A DNA stretch of 15,771 nt from positions 1 to 15,771 of the forward strand of contig JADDPU010000310.1 in NCBI GenBank assembly GCA_016781725.1. The letters run 5' to 3'. This stretch comes from Rubrobacter sp. Its GTDB lineage: Bacteria; Actinomycetota; Rubrobacteria; Rubrobacterales; Rubrobacteraceae. Below are positions 9,363-15,771 of this stretch, piece by piece. Made by a program: the position numbers and the translations under genes. The notes beneath the pieces were generated by a model. That model was not told the DNA's origin. It saw only the letters and a program-made list of their open reading frames with translations, and made no database searches. Position 1 is the stretch's first letter. Every line of letters starts with the position of its first letter.

Positions 9363-10495
9363 CTGGCGGTCACCCCGTCGTCGACTCGGTCCGGCGGGCG
9401 GGTGGGCTGCGCTTCGACCGCTTCGTCGAAGCCGCCCTCTACGGGCCCGGCGGGTTCTTCACCTCGGTGGGGCGGGGCGCCGGGCGCCGAGCCGACTTCG
9501 TCACCAGCGTGGAGGTGGGCTCGCTCTTCGGGGCGGTGGTGGCCCGAGCCCTGGACGCCGAGTGGGTGCGCCTGGGCCGGCCCGACCCCTTCGTGGTGGT
9601 CGAGGCGGGTGCCGGTCGGGGAGCCCTGGCCCGGGACGTGCTGCAGGCCGAGCCCGAGTGCGCCCCGGCCCTTCGCTACGTGTGCGTGGAGCGCTCGGCC
9701 CGGCTGCGAGCCGAGGCCGAGGCCCTGCTCCCGGTCGAGCCTCCCGCCACCGTGCTCGGCCTGGGCCGGGCCCGCGGTCCCGACGACGACGTCTCGGTCG
9801 TGGCCGCAGGACCGTCGGTGGCCGTGCTCGCCGATCTCCCGGTGCCGGTCCCCTTCGGGGTGGTCCTGGCCAATGAGCTGCTCGACAACCTGCCCTTCCG
9901 GCTGCTCGAGCGCCGGGAGGCGGGTTGGGCCGAGGTCTTCGTCGGGCCCGGCCCGACCGAGGGCACCCTGGCCGAGGTGCTGGTCGACGCTCCGCCCGAG
10001 ACGGTGGCCGCCACCGGCCTGGCGCCCGATGCCGGGCCCGGAGCCCGGGTGCCGTTCCAGCAGGCAGCCCGAGCGTGGCTGGCCCGGGCGGGCACGGTGG
10101 TGGGGGCGGGCAGGGTGGTGGTCGTCGATTACGCCGACACCACCGCCTCCCTGGCCCGGCGCCCCTGGCGGGACTGGCTCCGCACCTACCGGGGGCACGG
10201 TCGGGGTGGGGCCCCGCTCGACCACCCCGGCGACCAGGACCTGACCTGCGAGGTGGCCGTCGACCAGCTGGCTCGGGTGCGGGTCCCCCGCTCGGATCGG
10301 CCCCAGGCCGAGTGGCTGGCCGGTCACGGCATGGACGAGCTGGTGGCGGCGGCCCGGAGCACCTGGCACGAGCGGGCCGGCGTCGGGGACCTGGCCGCCC
10401 TGGCCGCCCGCAGCCGGATGGGCGAAGCCGAGGCCCTGGGCGACCCCGCCGGCCTGGGCGCCTTCCGGGTCCTGGAGTGGGAGGTGGGCCGGTGA
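9329..10495 (+). CDS. SAM-dependent methyltransferase, MidA/NDUFAF7-like family
   Basis: 388-residue class I methyltransferase of the MidA/NDUFAF7 type (COG1565-like; name from memory). The domain begins RFDRFVEAALYGPGGFF (28-44), then DFVTSVEVGSLFG (56-68), the SAM-binding motif VVVEAGAGRGAL (89-100), VVLANELLDNLPF (178-190), VVVDYAD (about 262-268) and GDQDLTCEV (about 301-309), all in family order. Mitochondrial NDUFAF7 dimethylates an arginine of NDUFS2, the NuoD homologue, and is needed for complex I assembly. This gene directly follows nuoN, and NuoD here keeps that arginine (Arg69), so a complex I assembly role is a reasonable inference. The ATG at 9329 is the only in-frame start between the nuoN stop and the conserved domain. 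It lies within a palindrome and has no Shine-Dalgarno. The stop overlaps the next gene (GTGA). Confidence 0.88.
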   Translation: MYQSGTSGDKEPGGHPVVDSVRRAGGLRFDRFVEAALYGPGGFFTSVGRGAGRRADFVTSVEVGSLFGAVVARALDAEWVRLGRPDPFVVVEAGAGRGALARDVLQAEPECAPALRYVCVERSARLRAEAEALLPVEPPATVLGLGRARGPDDDVSVVAAGPSVAVLADLPVPVPFGVVLANELLDNLPFRLLERREAGWAEVFVGPGPTEGTLAEVLVDAPPETVAATGLAPDAGPGARVPFQQAARAWLARAGTVVGAGRVVVVDYADTTASLARRPWRDWLRTYRGHGRGGAPLDHPGDQDLTCEVAVDQLARVRVPRSDRPQAEWLAGHGMDELVAAARSTWHERAGVGDLAALAARSRMGEAEALGDPAGLGAFRVLEWEVGR

Positions 10496-11937
10496 GCACC
10501 CGGGCCGCGGCGGCGCTGGTGTTCGCCACCTCGGCCGCGGTGCTGGTGCTGGAGATCCTGGCCGGACGACTGGTGGCACCCTACGTGGGAGTCTCCATCG
10601 AAACCTTCACCGGCGTCATCGGGACGGTGTTGGCCGGGATCGCCCTCGGCAGCGCGGCCGGAGGGCGCCTGGCCGACCGGCGCGACGCCCGACCTCTCGT
10701 CGGTCCCATCGTGGCCCTCGGCGGTGGCTTGGCCCTGGCGTCGCTGCCGGTCGTGACGGCCTTGGGGCCGGCGGTGGCCGGCGGGGGACCGGCGGCGATC
10801 GTGGTCCTGGCCGGGGCCGCCTTCTTCGCCCCGGCCGCGGTGCTCAGCGCCGTCAGCCCCATGGCCGCCAAGCTGCGCCTAGCGAGCCTCAGTGAGACCG
10901 GGGCGGTGGTGGGCGGCCTGTCGGCGGCCGGCACCGCCGGGGCCCTGTTCGGGACCTTCGTCACCGGGTTCCTGCTGGTGGCAACCGTGCCCACCCGTCC
11001 CCTCGTGCTCGCCCTGGGCACCGGCCTGGTGGTGGCCGGGGTGGTCCTGTGGTGGCGGCTGAGCCGCCAGCGTCCCAGCCCGGCAGCCCTCGTCGCCTTC
11101 CTGGCGGTGGGTGGGGTGGCCGCGGCCGTGCCTGGCGAGTGCCAGGAGCACACGTCGTACTACTGCGCCAAGATCGAAGTCGACCCCACCCGCCCGTCAG
11201 GGCGCCTCCTGATGCTCGACAACCTGCGCCACAGCTACATCGACCTGGCCGACCCCACCTACCTCGAGTTCCGCTACGTCCGCCTCTTCGCCGACCTGGT
11301 CGAGGCCACCCTCGGCGAGGACCAGCCGGTCGATGCCCTGCACATCGGCGGTGGGGGCTTCAGCTTCCCCCGTTACCTGGCCGCCACCCGCCCGGGGTCC
11401 ACCAGCCTGGTGCTCGAGCTCGACCCCGGCCTGGTGGAGCTGGCCACCGAGGAGCTGGGCCTGGTGCGGGGTCCCGACCTCCAGGTGCAAGTTGGTGATG
11501 CCCGAACGGCGCTCGCCGGCCTCGGCGACGACCGCTTCGACCTCGCCGTGGGCGACGCCTTCGGCGGATTGTCGGTGCCCTGGCACCTGGCCACCGTCGA
11601 GGTCGCCGAGGAGATCGACCGGGTGCTGCGGCCCGAGGGGGTGTACCTGGCCAACCTGATCGACGGCGGTCCGGACCGCCTCGTCCGGTCCGAGACGGCC
11701 ACGCTCCAGGAGGTGTTCGCCCACGTGGCCGTGGTCGCCCCCCCGGCGAGCGCCGGCGACTCCCCGGCCAACTACGTACTGGTGGCCTCCCAGGCCCCCC
11801 TCCCCCAGGCCGTGGCTGATGTCCCCCCCGCCGAGGGCGTCGTCCTGACCGCGGCCGCTCTCGGCGCCTTTGTGGGCGACACCCGGCCCCTCACCGACGA
11901 CTTCGCCCCCGCCGACCAGCTCCTGACCCACCGCTAG
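10492..11937 (+). CDS. Membrane-anchored spermidine-synthase-like protein (fused MFS/SpeE type)
   Basis: 481 residues in two parts. Residues 1 to about 213 form roughly seven hydrophobic segments, with [11 protein letters not shown] (25-35) and [14 protein letters not shown] (51-64), the pattern of fused MFS/spermidine-synthase proteins. Residues from about 217 form a Rossmann methyltransferase-like fold: [14 protein letters not shown] (283-296), [13 protein letters not shown] (307-319), GDARTAL (335-341), [13 protein letters not shown] (354-366) and [12 protein letters not shown] near the end. A Cys pair (217 and 225) opens this domain. The glycine motif and the GDAFGG segment lack the acidic residues of true polyamine aminopropyltransferases, so calling it spermidine synthase would be unsafe; substrate unknown. 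The GTG at 10492 overlaps the preceding stop by 4 nt, so the two genes are coupled. Confidence 0.82.
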   Translation: MSTRAAAALVFATSAAVLVLEILAGRLVAPYVGVSIETFTGVIGTVLAGIALGSAAGGRLADRRDARPLVGPIVALGGGLALASLPVVTALGPAVAGGGPAAIVVLAGAAFFAPAAVLSAVSPMAAKLRLASLSETGAVVGGLSAAGTAGALFGTFVTGFLLVATVPTRPLVLALGTGLVVAGVVLWWRLSRQRPSPAALVAFLAVGGVAAAVPGECQEHTSYYCAKIEVDPTRPSGRLLMLDNLRHSYIDLADPTYLEFRYVRLFADLVEATLGEDQPVDALHIGGGGFSFPRYLAATRPGSTSLVLELDPGLVELATEELGLVRGPDLQVQVGDARTALAGLGDDRFDLAVGDAFGGLSVPWHLATVEVAEEIDRVLRPEGVYLANLIDGGPDRLVRSETATLQEVFAHVAVVAPPASAGDSPANYVLVASQAPLPQAVADVPPAEGVVLTAAALGAFVGDTRPLTDDFAPADQLLTHR

Positions 11938-11947
11938 CCTCCCCACC

Positions 11948-13918
11948 ATGTCGCCCGAGCCCTCGCACAACCCCGCCATCGAGGTCTACGGCCTCGAGGA
12001 CCGCACCTTCCCGCCGCCGGTCGAGGTGGCCTGCGACGCCCTGGTCACCGGCAACGAGCTCCACGAGGAGGCCGAGACCGACTACGAGGGCTTCTGGGCC
12101 CGCCAGGCTGGCGACCTGCTCACCTGGCACCGGGAGTGGGACACCATCCTCGAGTGGGACCTGCCCTACGCCCGCTGGTTCGTGGGTGGCCGGCTCAACG
12201 CGGCCGAGAACTGCGTGGACCGCCACGTGGCCGCCGGCCAGGGCGACAAGGTGGCCTTTCACTGGGAGGGTGAGCCGGGCGACACGCGCACCCTCACCTA
12301 CGCCGACCTGCAGATCGAGGTGTGCCGCTTCGCCAACGTGTTGAAGGGCCTCGGGGTCACCAAGGGCGACCGGGTGGCCATCTACCTCCCCATGATCCCC
12401 GAGCTGCCCGTGGCCATGCTGGCCTGCGCCCGCCTCGGTGCCCCCCACTCGGTGGTCTTCGGCGGGTTCTCCTCGGAGTCCCTGGCCGGGCGGATCGACG
12501 ACGCCGAGGCCAAGGTCCTCGTGACCGCCGACGGCGGCTGGCGACGGGGCAAGGCCGTCCCCCTCAAGGACAACGCCGACGTCGCGCTGGCCACCACCCC
12601 CTCCATCGAGCACGTGGTGGTGGTGCGGCGCACGGGCGAGGACGTGGCCATGACCGAGGGCCGCGACCAGTGGTACCACGACCTGGTGGAGGGTGCCTCC
12701 GCCGACTGCCCGGCCGAGCCCATGGACGCCGAGGACCTGCTCTACCTGCTCTACACCTCGGGGACCACCGCCCGGCCCAAGGGGATCATGCACACGACCG
12801 GGGGCTACCTGACCCAGGTCGCCTTCACCCACAAGTACGTCTTCGACCTCCACGCCCACACCGACGTGTACTGGTGCGCGGCCGACATCGGCTGGGTCAC
12901 CGGCCACAGCTACATCGTCTACGGGCCCCTGGTGAACGGGGCCACGTCGGTCATGTACGAGGGCAGCCCCGACCATCCCGGGCGCGACCGCTGGTGGGAC
13001 ATCATCGAGCGCTACAAGGTGAGCATCCTCTACACCGCCCCGACGGCGGTCCGCACGTTCATGAAGTGGGGGACGGCCGAGCCCGCCGCCCACGACCTGT
13101 CGTCGTTGCGGGTGCTGGGCAGCGTGGGCGAGCCCATCAACCCCGAGGCCTGGATGTGGTACCGCCAGCACATCGGTGGCGGCACCTGCCCGGTGGTCGA
13201 CACGTGGTGGCAGACCGAGACCGGCGCCATCATGATCTCCCCGCTCCCCGGGGCCACCACCACCAAGCCGGGGTCGGCCACCTTCCCCCTGCCCGGCGTG
13301 GCCGCCGAGGTGGTCGACGACGCCGGCCAGACGGTGACCCAGGGCGGGGGCTACCTCACCCTGACCCGTCCCTGGCCCTCGATGCTGCGGGGGATCTACG
13401 GCGACCCCGAGCGCTACCAGGAGACGTACTGGAGCCGCTTCGAGGGGCGCTACTTCGCCGGCGACGGCGCCCGCATCGACGACGACGGCTACTTCTGGCT
13501 GCTCGGCCGGGTCGACGACGTGATGAACGTCTCGGGCCACCGGGTCTCCACCGCCGAGGTCGAGTCGGCCCTGGTCGACCACCCCGGCGTGGCCGAGTCG
13601 GCGGTGGTGGGGGCCAAGGACGAGGTGACGGGCCAGGCCATCGTCGCCTTTGTCACCCTCAAGGGTGAACAGGAGGCCAGCGACGGGCTGGGCCAGGAGC
13701 TGCGGCGCCACGTGGCCACCAAGATCGGCCCGACGGCGCGGCCCAAGACGGTGATCTTCACCGACGACCTGCCCAAGACCCGCAGCGGCAAGATCATGCG
13801 CCGCCTGCTGCGCGACGTGGCCGAGGGGCGCGACCTGGGCGACACCACCACCCTGGCCGACCCGGCCGTGGTCGAGGAGATCCGCCGCCGGGCGACCGAG
13901 GCTCCCAGCGAGGACTGA
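11948..13918 (+). CDS. acs: Acetyl-CoA synthetase (acetate-CoA ligase, AMP-forming)
   Basis: 656 residues, the usual length for Acs, which converts acetate, ATP and CoA to acetyl-CoA, AMP and pyrophosphate in the cytosol. Motifs in order are the ATP-binding loop [11 protein letters not shown] (269-279), [36 protein letters not shown] (about 416-425), [20 protein letters not shown] (about 500-519), [13 protein letters not shown], and the C-terminal [14 protein letters not shown], whose Lys615 matches the lysine acetylated in Salmonella Acs (Lys609). The tryptophan of [10 protein letters not shown] is the residue that limits the acyl pocket to acetate-sized substrates, which favours acetate. 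The loop reads TTARPKG where many relatives have STGKPKG. The ATG is 10 nt after the previous stop with no Shine-Dalgarno, so it may be coupled or leaderless. A close acyl-CoA ligase is possible but less likely. Confidence 0.95.
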   Translation: MSPEPSHNPAIEVYGLEDRTFPPPVEVACDALVTGNELHEEAETDYEGFWARQAGDLLTWHREWDTILEWDLPYARWFVGGRLNAAENCVDRHVAAGQGDKVAFHWEGEPGDTRTLTYADLQIEVCRFANVLKGLGVTKGDRVAIYLPMIPELPVAMLACARLGAPHSVVFGGFSSESLAGRIDDAEAKVLVTADGGWRRGKAVPLKDNADVALATTPSIEHVVVVRRTGEDVAMTEGRDQWYHDLVEGASADCPAEPMDAEDLLYLLYTSGTTARPKGIMHTTGGYLTQVAFTHKYVFDLHAHTDVYWCAADIGWVTGHSYIVYGPLVNGATSVMYEGSPDHPGRDRWWDIIERYKVSILYTAPTAVRTFMKWGTAEPAAHDLSSLRVLGSVGEPINPEAWMWYRQHIGGGTCPVVDTWWQTETGAIMISPLPGATTTKPGSATFPLPGVAAEVVDDAGQTVTQGGGYLTLTRPWPSMLRGIYGDPERYQETYWSRFEGRYFAGDGARIDDDGYFWLLGRVDDVMNVSGHRVSTAEVESALVDHPGVAESAVVGAKDEVTGQAIVAFVTLKGEQEASDGLGQELRRHVATKIGPTARPKTVIFTDDLPKTRSGKIMRRLLRDVAEGRDLGDTTTLADPAVVEEIRRRATEAPSED

Positions 13919-13947
13919 ACACCCGGGGACTCTGGCTGCTTCAGAGC

Positions 13948-13996
13948 GATCTTTGTCGCGTTCTCTACCGCCGAGGTACCCAACGCGACAGAGAAC
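13948..13996 (+). repeat. 49-nt nested palindrome, copy 2 (between acs and hppA)
   Basis: It has the same geometry as copy 1: two 22-nt arms (13948-13969 and 13975-13996) around a 5-nt loop (GCCGA). The left-arm core CTTTGTCGCGTT (13951-13962) pairs with 13982-13993 through one G-U, and the inner TACC pairs with GGTA. Compared with copy 1, the C-G pair at 9326/9350 is G-C here (13960/13984), a compensatory change. It begins 29 nt after the acs stop in the 89-nt space between convergent genes, where a bidirectional transcript end would be expected. It lacks flanking T-runs on either strand. Confidence 0.8.
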
Positions 13997-14007
13997 GAGG
14001 GAGGGGC

Positions 14008-15771
<1,764 letters not shown>

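Noticed and set aside
8236..9876. 546-codon + strand open frame across nuoN and the methyltransferase
   Set aside because: It covers two genes with clear family motifs in another frame; its product is Arg/Gly/Pro-rich with no domain.
10492..11937. Naming the gene speE (spermidine synthase)
   Set aside because: Key acidic polyamine-binding residues are not visible and the protein is fused to membrane segments; only a family-level call is supported.

Overview
The window is a gene-dense stretch of a very high-GC genome (about 70% by eye) with GTG starts, 4-nt stop/start overlaps and strongly G/C-biased third codon positions. The variants of NuoD, NuoH and NuoI resemble, from memory, those of actinobacteria. 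I place it in the Actinomycetota, perhaps an Acidimicrobiia-like lineage; the phylum is fairly safe, the class is a guess.

Layout. Positions 1-9283 (+ strand) hold the distal part of a respiratory complex I operon in the order nuoC (5' end cut off by the window edge), nuoD, nuoH, nuoI, nuoJ, nuoK, nuoL, nuoM, nuoN. The NADH-input genes nuoE, nuoF and nuoG, normally between nuoD and nuoH, are absent. A 199-nt gap lies there instead, with two mutually exclusive hairpins, a strong Shine-Dalgarno sequence and a small open frame. Positions 9329-11937 hold two coupled genes: a MidA/NDUFAF7-family methyltransferase (in animals this family methylates an arginine of the NuoD homologue) and a membrane-anchored spermidine-synthase-like protein. 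Acetyl-CoA synthetase follows (11948-13918). Convergent to it on the - strand is the 3' part of a membrane proton pyrophosphatase gene, hppA (14008 to the window end).

How the genes work together. The theme is energy conservation. The Nuo proteins form the quinone-reducing and proton-pumping parts of complex I, probably with an electron donor other than NADH unless nuoEFG lie elsewhere. The methyltransferase next door is a good candidate complex I assembly factor. Acetyl-CoA synthetase releases pyrophosphate, which HppA could use to pump protons.

Most worth a second look: (1) NuoD keeps the quinone-site histidine but has Trp and Gln where Tyr and Asp are normally found, and NuoH has lost a conserved arginine; (2) a pair of 49-nt nested palindromes, each about 30 nt after a stop codon, with a compensatory base-pair change, one of which supplies the only usable start codon of the methyltransferase; (3) the structured nuoD-nuoH gap; (4) an acidic, His-containing loop and a 27-residue tandem repeat in NuoL. 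No tRNA, rRNA, CRISPR array, insertion sequence or phage gene was seen.
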